The translations under genes and the position numbers were made by a program. This document shows positions 27,433 through 40,200 of a stretch of DNA of 64,000 nucleotides, piece after piece (position 1 is the stretch's first letter; each line of letters starts with the position of its first letter). The DNA is taken from positions 1,143,376 to 1,207,375 of the forward strand of contig JADCRB010000030.1 of the NCBI GenBank assembly GCA_021464245.1. Direction: 5' to 3'. The stretch comes from Carallia brachiata (taxonomy: Eukaryota > Streptophyta > Magnoliopsida > Malpighiales > Rhizophoraceae). The notes below the pieces were generated by a model. It worked only from the letters and a program-made list of their open reading frames with translations. It was not told the DNA's origin and searched no databases.

Positions 27433-27601
27433 ATGGAAGTAGCTCATTTCCAACGTTCAGTATCTCAGAGAATCTGATGGTCCACAACAAAATTCAGGAG
27501 CAGCTTTTATTTTTTATGGTGAATCTGATGGATTCGAAAATAAGAAACAAGTTCATTTGACTGATGATGGAGTGGATAGCTTATTGTTTAAAGTAGATGG
27601 A

Positions 27602-30600
27602 ATGGATAGACAAAGTCAGGGGCAAGGAATGGCAGGTGAATTGCTTATGTCTGAAGGACGACAGAGTGGAGGTTCATATTCTGATTGTCAGGTGGAGAGC
27701 GAAAGGTTATCTCGTGATTCTTATGATTTTAAGGGTGATGACTTGAATACACAGAATTACTGTGCAGAACGTTGTGCAGCATTTGAGAACTCCTATTTCA
27801 CTGTGGAGACCATTGAAAGTGAACCGAGCAGCTGTAAGGAAGGGGATTGGTCTCCTTTACAGCCCAAGTGGCTTGAAAATGATGAATCAGTGGCTCTATG
27901 GGTCAAGGTAAGGTCTTTTGTGAACGAAAAATTTCTCTTTTCTATGCCAAGATATTTTTACACATTACATGCCAAACATATTTTGAAGGAATTAATATGC
28001 CTCATGCCATGTGTATGCACACTTTCTTGTGGAGGCTTAACTTTGTTTAGTTTCATCATTTTTTGGACTCTTGTGGGATTTTCCTTTATGTCACTCTCAG
28101 TAGAAGAAGGGGGAAAAATATATCTGCGTTAGGCAAAGTTTAAAAGCTTTCCTGACGCATTAATCGAAAAAAACGGTGATGAATCCGCTGTTGACATTGA
28201 TATACCAATGCTTTTCCAACTATAGTGGAGAGGGAAGTGGCAAGCAGGAATTAGATGTGCACCAGCAGACTGGCCATTGTCAACTCTGAAAGCGAAACCA
28301 ACACATGATCGGAAGAAATATTTTGTGGTGTTTTTCCCCCACACTAAGAATTATTCCTGGGCTGATATGCTACTTGTCCGTCCCATCAACGAATTCCCAG
28401 AGCCTATTGCACATAGGACACACAAAATTGGACTAAAGATGGTTAAAGATTTAAGTGTTGCACGGCGGTTCATAATGCAAAAGCTGGCTGTTGGGATGCT
28501 TAATATTGTTGATCAATTTCATGCAGAGGTATTTTGATCTTGATTGTTCTGATTCTATTAAGCTCATGAAAGCTTGTACCTGTTTCTCTCTTGCCTTGTA
28601 ATATTCATCTTTTTCTTCTAAAACTTTTATAGGCTTTCATAGAGACTGCTCATGATGTAGTGGTCTGGAAGGAATTTGCTATGGAGGCTTCACATTGTAC
28701 TGGGTATCCTGATCTTGGAAGAATGCTTTTGAAACTTCAAAAAGTAAATTGTTGTTCCTTCTAATATTTTATTAATTGAGTTCATACAGTGTTACTTTTG
28801 TTGGCCTAAGGTTTCCCAAGAATAGCAATCCTTCCGGCTTTCTTGGATTTTTTTTTCTGAGCATGCTTTTGGTAACTCATTTTAAAACACCATCATAACT
28901 ATTATTCACTGCTGCCATCTTGGCGTGGCCATTGCCACATATTTTACTCCATCCTGATTGTAAGAGCAGCTGTAGCACAGTGCTTCCACCTCCACACTAC
29001 TAACTTCATCCCTTCTCTCCATTGTTGCATGCTTGATTTGTCGCCTACTGTAATTCAAGTATAACTAAATAATTTATGAGCAAATTGTGCTGTTTTTCTG
29101 GTTAGTTAGTACGTTAATTTGCTTTTGGTTTGTATAAAGTCCTTGTTGAGTGCCATTTGCTGCTTTCTCATCCCTGTTGGGTGGTTTGGTTGGTTTACTT
29201 TATTATGTTTAAATGTGGCTTTTATTGAATTCTGTAAAATTAGTCTGCTAGAGATCCTGTCTTTCTCGTGTTCTATGTTTAAGTTCTTTCTTTCTCTTGG
29301 GTGGTGATGAAAGAGTTCCACTTTTCTCTGTTCAGATGATATTGCAGCGTTGCATGAATTCTGATTGGCTGCAGAATTCTTTTCAATCTTGGGTGCAACG
29401 GTGTCAAACTTCACATAGTGCTGAGTCTATTGAATTGCTGAGGGAGGTAAGTATGAAACTTATGCTATATGACCGTAAGACAGTTTGAAACCATCACAAA
29501 CCTGCCTGTCTGGAAATGGATTTAGTAATCTATTTGGTTTACTAGATCTGCAATTCTGGACCATGCCACAGTCTTGATCCCCGACACTGGGGTATATAAC
29601 AAGCAGGTGACCTTTTTTTATGCTTGTTCTTTTACTTTGATTGAGTTCTACCTTCTTGGGATTATCTTTACGAATTCTTCCTAAAAACTATTTGATGCTT
29701 TGATGGATCTTTGTTATAACATCAGCATTTCAATGCTGCATAACTTGTAGTCGAATAAAATTTCAGTGAAGTAGGTTTCACCCTGTTCAGGTTGGCCAAA
29801 GTAGTTAACGCTTCCCAAGTGGTGGCATTACTTCATCCACTCTGAGACATACATTGTGTCACTCAGCTTATAATTATTAGTTTTGCTTTGCTGATGCTCT
29901 ACCCATCTCCATTTGATGCTAAAGGGAGAGAACTTGGATCACATAATCTTTACCATCTCTTTCTTGAAGTCAAAACTGCGAGTATAAGGCTTAAGTTTGC
30001 TGGATAGGAAAATAAGGCAAAACATATTAATTTTCCTGTCATTTGCTTCCATTTTTCCTTGTCCTGAATCTCAGCTGTTGTTAGTATAATCAGGTCTGAA
30101 TTTGAAACGGTCAGGGGGTTTTCTGACAGATAATGTACAGTAGTTGTCTCTGCTTGCTTTATTTGGTAATCATAAGGAAATGATTACTTGAAAGCATCTG
30201 GCATATGCATAAAAAAACCTATCACATTGTCATTCTTTGCTTCTTCAACTTTTAATTATTTTATAACTCTTATTATTTGCGTACTTCTTCTCTATGGTTC
30301 ATTTGCCTTTCTGAATCTGTGGCAATTACTAGACTCATATTCTGTGCTCTTAATATTTCTGTCCTCTAATGTTTGCCAATGCTTTGTCCCTATGTAATAC
30401 AGGAATTATTTGCATCTGTTCTATGGAATGAAGTCAACTCTCTCAGGGATGCACCAGTTCAGCCAACACTGAGTTCTGAGTGGAAAACCTGGAAGCACGA
30501 GGTTATGAAATGGTTTTCAACATCTCATCCCATATCTAATGGTGGTGATGTAGAGCAACGGAGTTGTGATACTCCCTCACCCTTGGGTCTTCAAGTTAGT

Positions 30601-33600
30601 AGGAAGAGGCCAAAGCTTGAAGTTCGCCGTGCCGAGCCACATGCTTTGCAGGTGGAAACAAGCAATCCCCTTCAGAGTATGGTTGTCGAAATTGAGTCCA
30701 AATTTTGCAATACTGGAGACAATATGATTGCTTGCACCCAAGCATCAGAGCTTTCTGAATTGGAAGACCCAAGGGAGGGAGCTGCACCTATAGAGTCACC
30801 TTGTAGTATTGCTAACAGATGGGATGATATTGTTGTGGAGGCTGGAAATATGGATCTCGTTAAGGCAAAGGATGTTGAAGCGAGTCCTGTAACTGAAATT
30901 TTGACCAAGGAATCTGGGCCAAAGAATCGGCAGTGCGTAGCTTTCATTGAATCTAAGGGAAGACAGTGTGTGAGGTGGGCAAATGATGGTGATGTTTACT
31001 GTTGTGTACATTTGGCCTCTCGTTTCATTGGTGGCTCTGCCAAAGCTGAGGCAAGTCCACATGTTCCAAGTCTGATGTGTGAAGGTACCACTGTTCTTGG
31101 TACTCAATGTAAGCATCGGGCTCTACCAGGTTTTTCATTTTGTAAGAAACACAGGCCCAGGACAGATACACAAAATGCCTTGAATTCACTAGAGAACATT
31201 CAAAAGAGAAGGCATGAAGACATTATTACCAGTTCAGAATCCATGCTCTCCAAAGGTATGGTGATGGTTGGAGAAGTAGAAAGTCCTCTCCAGGTAGATG
31301 CTGTCTCTGTCCTGGATGAAGATGCTCTTGATGGAAAGAGCAGCTTAATCAAGAGGTTTGAACATTCCAGTCAAGACAATAACGGCAATGAGATGCTGCA
31401 CTGCATAGGCTCAAGCCCCCTTGATCCAAGTGGCCGTTGTCATGAAATTCCAAAACGTTATTCCTTATACTGTGACAAACACGTTCCAAGTTGGCTCAAG
31501 CGTGCAAGAAATGGTAAAAGCAGGATAATATCAAAAGAGGTGTTTTTATATATTTTGAAGGACTGTTGCTCCTTGGAGCAGAAACTGAATTTACATCAAG
31601 CATGCGAGCTTTTCTACGAACTCTTCAAGAGTGTTTTATCCCTGAGAAATCAGGTTCCTATGGGTGTTCAATTGCAATGGGCCCTGTCTGAAGCTTCAAA
31701 AAGTTATTGTGTCGGGGAACTGTTGTTGAAGTTGGTTTGCACTGAAAAGGAAAGGCTCACAAGGATATGGGGTTTCAGCACTCATGAAGATGTATGTGTT
31801 TCCTCCTCAATTATGGAAGAGTCGGAAGTTTTACCATCAACCATAAAAGGTAGCTACGATGATGAGGAGTCGACTAGGTGCAAAATTTGCTCAGAGGGGT
31901 TTCCTGATGATCAAGAGCTTGGCAATCACTGGATGGAAAATCATAAGAAAGAAGCACAGTGGCTGTTCAGAGGTCATGCTTGTGCCATCTGCCTGGATCC
32001 TTTTACTAACAAGAAAGGCTTAGAAACACACGTGCAGGAGAGACACCATGTGCAATTTGTTGAACAATGCATGCTTCTTCGGTGCATTCTTTGTCACGAT
32101 CACTTTGGGAATACTGAGGAATTATGGCTGCATGTCTTCTCCGTTCATCCAATGGATTTAAGGCTTTCAAAAGCTGCTCAGCAGCCTAAGTTGTCCAGAA
32201 GTCAGGATGAAGAGAATTCTCTGCAGAAGCTTCAGCTAGACAATGCAGCTCCTATGGTGAACAACTCTCAGAATGCAGGGGGTATTCGGAAGTTCTTTTG
32301 TAGATTTTGTGGCTTGAAGTTTGATTTGTTGCCTGATCTTGGCCGTCACCATCAGGCCGCTCATATGGGACCAAATCATTCTTTTAGCTCTCGTCCCCTG
32401 AAGAAGGGGTTTCGTTACTATGCTTATAGACTGAAATCCGGAAAATTTAGCCATCCTAGATTTAAGAAAGGTCTGGGAGCAGCAACATATAGGATGAGGA
32501 ACAGGGCCAGTGTTAATACGAAGAAATGCACCCAGGAAACAAAGTCACTAGGCTATGGGGATTTTAGTGTGCAGCCTTATGTACTTGAGGCTGGGACCCT
32601 TGGTAGATTGGCAGAATCTCAATGCTCAGCAGTTGCGAAGATATTACATTCCGAGATTCAGAAAACTAAACCTCGGCCCAATAACCCTGACATCTTGGCT
32701 GCTGCTCGCTCTGCATGCTGCAAGGTGAGCCTTAAGGCTTCACTGGAGGGGAAATATGGAATATTGCCTGAAAGGCTGTACCTCAAGGCAGCCAAGCTTT
32801 GCAGTGAGCATAACATTCGAGTGGAATGGCATCAGGAGGGGTTCATTTGTCCCAGAGGATGTAAGAGTTTTAAGGAATTGGGATTTTTGTCACCTTTAAT
32901 GCCTCTTCCAAATGGGTGTGTTGGAAAAGAATTGGCATATTCTTCTGACCTTGCGAACAATGACTGGGAAATGGATGAGTACCATTATGTCATTGGCTTG
33001 CATGATCTTAGAGGTGGCCCTAGACAAAAGGCCACTGTTCTGTGTAACGATATAAGCTTTGGGAAGGAACCAATACCAATAGCCTGTGTTGTAGATGAGG
33101 ACTTCTTGGATTCTCTTCAGGTCTCTAGAGGCGGTCATTCCTGCAACACCTCTGAAAATGTCATGCCCTGGGAAAGTTTCAACTATGTCACAAAGCCAAT
33201 GCTTCAAGTTCCTGACATTGAGGTACTTTTCAGCATGGATTGTGAACCTTATATTCCAAATACATTAGTTCCACATTCAAGTCACCAAACCACAAGATTC
33301 TGATTTGATTGTTAGGTTATTCTGCCCAACATTTGTGCGCATGCATATCACCTGCCTCTCTAAAGGTCGATATTATTAAATGGGTTCTTTTCTGTATCTT
33401 TCCTCCTCTTCCCACCCTCTTTTGTGCAGAGTTTGCACTTAGGATGTGCCTGCCCACATACAACGTGCTGTCCTGATACATGTGATCATGTTTACCTCTT
33501 TGATAATGACTATGAAGATGCAAAAGACATTTATGGGAAACCTATGCGTGGAAGGTTTCCTTATGATGATCAAGGGAGGATAATTTTGGAGGTGATGAAC

Positions 33601-35882
33601 CCTCTCTCTCTCTCTCTCTTTCTCTCTCTTGCTCTCAACACACACACACACACTCACACTCAGACTCACACAGACAAACATATTTTGCTTCAGCTCCAAT
33701 TATAGGCAGCAAGCATTCTTTTTTCTTTGGTCTCTTTTTGTCTTTGGAAAAAAATTGATCTCAACTTCTGGAGTCGTGAAACTTCTTAGTTTGTTTTCAG
33801 CATCCATATTAACAAATAATTTCTACCATCTCAGACTATGCTATCACTTGCCATGCAACAAGCTGAAATTGATTTCAAAGAAAGCAATATAAAACTTAAA
33901 AAAATGTAATATGAAACTTGATTTTTATTTATTAAAAAAGATAATTTGTAAAGTAGGAATGGGATTATTGGCCTGTGAGATCCTAAATGTTATTTTCGCT
34001 TACCACGTCTCATGGAGGTAGGTAGGTCATGAACATGCAAACTGTGTGCTACAATTTAGATTTCATGCAAAATTTCTTTGTGCCAAACAGTGGTTCTATT
34101 CATCTCTTCCCCCTCCCCCAGTCTTGATTGCTTTTTGTGAGGCATTTGCACGCACAGCTGTTGTTTTTCTGGCTGAGACTAATGTTTTAGACATTTCTTG
34201 GAATCTTTTTGCAGGAGGGTTACCTTGTTTATGAGTGCAACCAGATGTGCACCTGCAATAAAACTTGCCCCAATAGAGTTTTGCAAAATGGAATAAGAGT
34301 GAAATTGGATGTTTTTAAAACTGAGAATAAGGTATTGGAAGTTTTTAAAAACAGAGAATAAGGTAGTACTTTAATTTTTTTTGTAGCATCTATTGCCTTT
34401 AAATGATTTACTGCTTGTTTACGTGCAGGGTTGGGCAGTGAGGGCAGGTGAACCAATCCTGCGTGGGACATTTATATGTGAGTACGTTGGCGAGGTTTTA
34501 GATGAGCAGGAGGCAGAGAAGCTGCGTGACAGGTTATGCACTTTCAATTCATTATTTTTCAGCTTATATCATCATACCCTCTCTTCTGATGTGCTTTGAT
34601 GGGATTTCAGAGATGGCAGAGAACGTTACAGCTACATGTATAATGTTGATGCTCGTACGAATGACATGAGTAGATTGATTGAAGAACGGAGCCATTATGT
34701 TGTTGATGCCACAACGTATGGCAATGTCTCACGGTTCATCAATCACAGGTAGGAGGTGTTGTTACTTATAATTTAAACTACATTTGTCCACTCCTGTTTT
34801 GAATCTTTTTTTATTTATGATATAGTTGCACAATAGATATCATTGGGAATCAAATGATGCAGTTGGCACTTAATTTAAAGCTTCTAAGTAAGGAAGATGT
34901 TTTGGGGGGAGTGGGGGGTGGGGGAGGTTTTATACTGGGGATATACATGCTGGAGAAACAATTGTGACATGTCCACCTATTTCCAACAACGTAGACACTA
35001 TGGTGCTTTGAGTGTCAACAGATTGATGGTAGGCCTGTATCTGCGTGGTTCAACTTCTGTTGGCTTCTGTTTAAGTGAGTGGCTAGTTATCAACATTCCT
35101 AAGATTGGACAGACATAAAACTTGTTTCTTCACACATTTGGAAAGCTTAATTGCCTATAAAAGCTATTCTTATTATTCATGCATGCCGGCCATTTTTTTT
35201 TTTCAAGAGTGAGATATATCAATCTATACCTTACTCATCTACATTGTATGCTTTAGCAATTGGAGCTTATTTTAATTGTGAATGTATCAAAGAAGACAAA
35301 ACACTAGATGGACATTGATCGGGAAAAGGGGTCAAGTAGTGATGGTTTCTCTGCTTTAGAAATGTCCAAATACCTGCTGTTCCCTCTGTAACATACTTAT
35401 ATTTTACAGTTGCTTGCCCAACCTTGTGAATTACCAAGTTCTTATCGATAGCATGGACACCAAGCGTACTCATATTGGTCTTTTTGCAAGTCGAGATGTA
35501 AGTATTCTACTTATTTTATCAACCTCTTTTATGTACAGGACTTGCTGTTAATCGATGCTTCTACATGCTTCCTGTACCTTTAAAACACATCTAGAGGGAA
35601 TTGACTATCTTGGTTCAGAAAAGCATATGATTTATCCAGCGTAGGATATTTTTCGCATAATGGGAGGCTTTACACTTTCTGCTCAGCGGTGTCAGTTGTT
35701 TGCTTCTCATTGTAAAAGAATTTTATCTCACTATTGCCTTGTTTTCTTTGTTATCTGTACCATAATCTGAGCAGATAGCTTTTGGTGAAGAAATCACATA
35801 CAGTTATCAGTATGAGCTACTGCCTGGAGAAGGATATCCTTGCCATTGCGGAGCATCCATTTGCCGTGGTCGACTGTACTGA
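27602..35882 (+). CDS. SUVR5: SUVR5-type zinc-finger SET histone methyltransferase
   Basis: Eleven exons give 1455 residues from the first in-frame ATG: 27602-27907, 28226-28528, 28633-28743, 29336-29446, 30403-33222, 33430-33591, 34215-34331, 34429-34532, 34611-34748, 35410-35497 and 35775-35882. All introns are GT-AG and phases agree. Three C-C-C-H modules begin at C455, C503 and C611. C2H2 fingers lie at C770-H791, C804-H825, C838-H859 and C910-H931. Pre-SET has nine cysteines (C1223 to C1289). SET follows with NHSC at 1389-1392 and the YSY motif at 1429-1431. Post-SET has C1443, C1445 and C1450. Arabidopsis SUVR5 (At2g23740) deposits H3K9me2 independently of DNA methylation and binds DNA through its fingers, acting with the demethylase LDL1 in the nucleus. 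The true N terminus is uncertain: family-like sequence extends 53 codons further upstream, but without an in-frame ATG. Confidence 0.95.
33602..33672 (+). repeat. Compound (TC)n(AC)n microsatellite in a SUVR5 intron
   Basis: A TC run is followed directly by an AC run inside the intron between the two pre-SET exons. It begins about ten bases after the donor at 33592. Confidence 0.9.
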
Positions 35883-36158
35883 GTGTTAACTAAATGTCAC
35901 AGCTTGGTGGTCTTTCCCGCATAAGGCGGAGGCAGATCCTGAGCTTGGTCCTGTAGTTGGTTCGTCTTCACGAGCTGATCAAATTATAAGTAGAGCATGC
36001 CAAGTGGACGTTTGGCATCAAAATGCTGATGAAGATTATATAATGAGGACGTCCTCTGGGCAGGGACCAAAGTTCTTTCAGCTCAGGTCATCCCTGCTCG
36101 GCACTCGAAGCAATTTGTTTCGATTCCTCCTAATTTTATTGAATCAAATGAGGATTGC

Positions 36159-36190
<32 letters not shown>

Positions 36191-36567
36191 GTTCCCAGTA
36201 GTCATTGGACGCTGATGCCTCCTTTAGCTTAGCAATCAGAGAGTGCAGATAGTTTTTTATGTGTTGATTGCTTGTAGGTATTCTTTGTATTTTTAGTATT
36301 TGTTTCAATGAAAATGTATTTATGTCCAGTTTCAAGTAGTGCTGATTTTCTGTCGACCAATTTCCCAATTATTTCAATAGTTCGATATGATTCACATGCA
36401 TTACGTAGTATTTTAATGGACTACATGGAAGTGTTGCAGTTGCGGATGAAACTGTATAGTTTTTTCTGCTAGACCCTTACAAACTCAAAACCTCAAAAAT
36501 GTCAGAACTGCCAGCACAACTAAAGAAAAATGCTTCACGACTGGGACCCGGATACAGGATTTATCCC
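35883..36567. other. Convergent 3' region between SUVR5 and TMEM220 genes
   Basis: 685 bp separate the two stop codons, so the 3' UTRs of the convergent genes probably abut or overlap. It contains a 104-codon open frame (35890-36201, discussed in findings) and a (CT)n microsatellite at about 36158-36190. Confidence 0.6.
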
Positions 36568-37243
36568 TTAATGATCAAACTTCATTTCTCCACTTCTAAC
36601 AACAAAGAAGACAAAGGGAAGTCCAAAGCTGAAGGTTACCAAAGCTGCCATTCCTGAAATGATAATCGACTGATTAATGTCTAATCAGAACAACAATCTG
36701 TCCATTCCAGGATAGCATAAACACAGGCAAGAGCAAGAGATTTTATTACCATAATCGACATAACTGGGAATTATTGGCATGAGATGTTTTGTGGCAGAGG
36801 ATGCTTCCAAATGCAAAATCATGGACATAACAACCAACCCACTTCCAATTTTCTCTCTGACAACTCTTTCCGCCAGATCTAACGACCAGAATCCAGCTTT
36901 TCCGGTCACAAAATCTTCAACCACCACCTTCAGGAACAAGAATATACCAAGCCATAGCGTGGCTTTCGCAATTTGCTTGATTTTCTTGGAGGGGTTGGCC
37001 CAGTTCATCAGATTAACAATGGAAGCACAGGCATAAAGGGGAAACCAAAAGTACCAATCTACATCGAACAAGCACAAAGACAGGAACGTTTAGATTGAAC
37101 AAACATCTAATAGACAAGGGCTTTGTAAGACAACCAGAGGAAGCCAAAGTACCAGGGTCATTTAATTGAACGGAAGCTGAGTAAACAAAAAGAGCAGCCA
37201 TTAGAAGGGAGCAGAAGCTGAATAGCTTTGTATGTGATGCCAT
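36568..37243 (-). CDS. TMEM220-family membrane protein
   Basis: Three exons (37243-37153, 37058-36750 and 36653-36568) give 161 residues with consistent phases and GT-AG introns. Predicted membrane segments lie at about 5-27, 32-50, 62-80, 103-118 and 134-152. The family hallmark is at the first junction, where QLNDPDWYFWFPLYA spans the exon 1/2 boundary. The family occurs from bacteria to animals and plants; its function is unknown. The start chosen is the ATG before ASHTKLFSF; an upstream in-frame GTG is not a plausible eukaryotic start. The gene is convergent with SUVR5, with stops 685 bp apart. By recollection Arabidopsis At2g23755 occupies the same place next to SUVR5. Confidence 0.93.
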
Positions 37244-40200
37244 TTTCTTCTCTTTGAGAACGGAGGAAGCCACCTAAAGATTCAAAACCGTGGCCATCAG
37301 GGGGGAGATTGAGCCTTTAAGGTCAACGTCTTATGTGCTTATTTAGTTTAATATTACCTGACACAGATGGAACGTGATCCTATTGTACTAGTCAAGACAA
37401 TTAACAACATAGGCCTAAACAATCTAATCCATGATCCAACCTCAACAAACTATTAAAAAAATAGAAAAAAGTTATGTAGTATGTATAAAAACAATTATAA
37501 ATTGATATGTGAGATGTTGATTATTAGATTTTAAAATTTGTGTTGAATTTAAAAAAAATAAAAAATAAATAAAATATTAAATTAATTGTATGTCTTCTGT
37601 GTATCATATAATACATATCCATATAATCTTATCCTAAAAAATAAATAATTAAATATTATTTCATTGTTGTATTTCTTTTGCATCTTTACCTATTTAAAGA
37701 AGCAATCACAAGAGTGCTATATGCATTTGCATTTAACTCAAAAAATAAAAGAAAGAAAACAAGGAAAGGAGAGAGTCGATCCTAGATTACTCTATTATAA
37801 TTTCGAGGTTACAAATTCAAAAAGCAACCATTTTGCAGTCTCTACATTCTACAATATGGAGTGGGGAGCCTCATGCTCTGAAAATGCCATTTAAAAAGAG
37901 TAGAATTAGCCATTTTTTTACAGTTTAAACTAATAGACAAATTAGGATTTGCGCTCAAAATTTTGTGTGAATGCAACCATGATTTCATTTTTTGTAATTA
38001 CTGTGATATTTTTTATGACAGAAAAAAGAAATATATTTTTTTGTTGGAAAAAGTATTACGGTAATTATAAAAAATTAAAGGGTAATTACATTTGGACAGA
38101 ATTTCACGAGTAAATCTCTTAGTATTGTAACGGTGCTCTTAAACTAAGTTAATGGAGATGAAAAACACAGGCCATGACCAGAATGCCAAGTAAGCAAAAG
38201 TGAATAAGACATGGAAATATAGTAAGAAACTTGGCAGCCGCTGGAGCAAATGGGTCACATATTTTGATGGGTTCTTCTAGCCCTTGTGAGCCAAAAAAAC
38301 ATTGTAATTCCATTTTGGTTTTTCTCCTGTCATGTCTATGAAGTTCCTGTCTGGCTGTCTCTGCAACAAACTTTCAATCGACAGGAATTCAAAATTGTGG
38401 TCTTCGTTGTTCCGATTATCCCACTACTATGGTCTAAACTAAATGGCTGGCGACTGGACTCTTGGGAAGGAACTGTTTTGAAAATTCCTTTTACAGCGAT
38501 TGCTTTTTTTTTTTTGGAAGAAATTCAGTGTGATTTATAGCAAATTGTGTTTCTAATGATGCAAATGGATTCGATCATTTACTTTCTTATTAACAAGAAT
38601 GGAATGCATCCTCTCATAAAAACCTGCAGAATCTCATGTAAACAAAGGTTCACACCCTTAATTAATAAAAGGAAAAAGTTGCATACTCCAACTATGCAAT
38701 CTGAATGTGCAATTCAAATGGAGTAACAAAATATAATTACTTATTAACAAAATGCTATCACATTAATACTTTATGTAAGAATTTTTATTTTCAAGAAAAG
38801 AATTATTTTTCAAAGAAAAAAAATTTAACACATATTATATAGAATCTACATTTTAAATTTTAAAATAATACCTATTTAATTATAAATTTTAGTTTTATTA
38901 TTTTACATTTTGTTAATATAATTACTTTTTATTACTTCATTCAAACTGCACAATTAGGGCTTGAAACTGCACTTGAGCACAAGATCAAAGTTTTTGCAAC
39001 AAGTTGGGATTCAAACTTCAACTAATATGGGCTTTAATTCGCACGCTCAAAAAAAAAAAAAAAATCACACTCAAAGTCCCAATACGAGAGTTTGTTAGAG
39101 TCATATTAAAATTATTGTATTAAGTTCTGTAGATAGTCCAAATGCAGTCTGTAAGATATGACCAAATCATAGTCTTGATTTGAGTTAATAGTTGTGTAAT
39201 TTTGAAACTGAGCTTATATGCACATTGCTTTCAACCAAAATTGCATCAGAATCCATGGGACCTTAAATTGTGTGACAAAACCTTGAATTGTGTCAGGAAC
39301 TTTTTCCACAATATTGCCATCCACTAACAGTAATTAAATAAACATGCAATAAAAGTACTATACTAGATGATCAAGGAACATTCTATTGAAAGTCAGTTAA
39401 ATCTTAATTAACTCAACACTATTTTATTAGATTAAAAAATGATATATAATAATAAGGAAAGTGCACACTGATAAAATTCTTAAATATTATAAATTCATTA
39501 ATCACACTCATTATATATTAAACACTAAAAAATTTTACTCATATTCTAAAATTGAAATCTCAATAAACAAAATTCTATTAGAATACTAAATTTTAATTTT
39601 AAATAAACCTACAAGGTCAACCTAGAGTGATGACATTTTTTTTCCTGTCAAGTTGAAGAAAGAAAGCTTAGAAGTTGGTTCGTTGGTCATAAATTTATAA
39701 TTCCACCATCATCCCACCACTGCTCTTGGGGTCCTATCATAATCACTAATGAGCTTGATTCTGTGTATACAAGATATGATTAGCGTGGCATTCTGGCCAA
39801 TCCATGTTCTTATTTTAATCCAGCAATCCTTCGTTACAACTCCGAGCTCCCACGTTCGACGACGTAAACTGTTTGCTGTGTGACAATTAAGCAAAACAAG
39901 CACAATGAGTCCAAGACCTACCACATGAATTGTGACACTGTGATGCAATTGGGGTGGGCCACAATTCCAGCACAGACCAATCTGGTAATTGCCAAAGGTT
40001 TTCTTTTTTGAGTGCCATTGATGATGAAAACGTGCTCCTTTTTTCTTCTTCAATGTATCATCATCATCATCATCATTTTATGTAAACTCTATTATTGTAC
40101 TGCCAATTGACAAAGTTCGCGGCTTTAATAAAGAATTAAAAAGAAAAGAAAACCCACCAAAACAAAAAAAGAAAAGGAAAGAAAGAGAAAAGGGGGCCTA

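Noticed and set aside
27557..27601. TTG as the SUVR5 start at 27557
   Set aside because: The first codon there is TTG, not ATG; a nuclear plant gene is unlikely to start at TTG. The first in-frame ATG is 27602.
29119..29414. Open frames on both strands within a SUVR5 intron
   Set aside because: They lie mostly within the intron between exons 28633-28743 and 29336-29446, or are shadows of the latter.
37244..37273. Ten-residue N-terminal extension of TMEM220
   Set aside because: The extension begins at GTG; the ATG at 37243 fits the family start before the first membrane segment.
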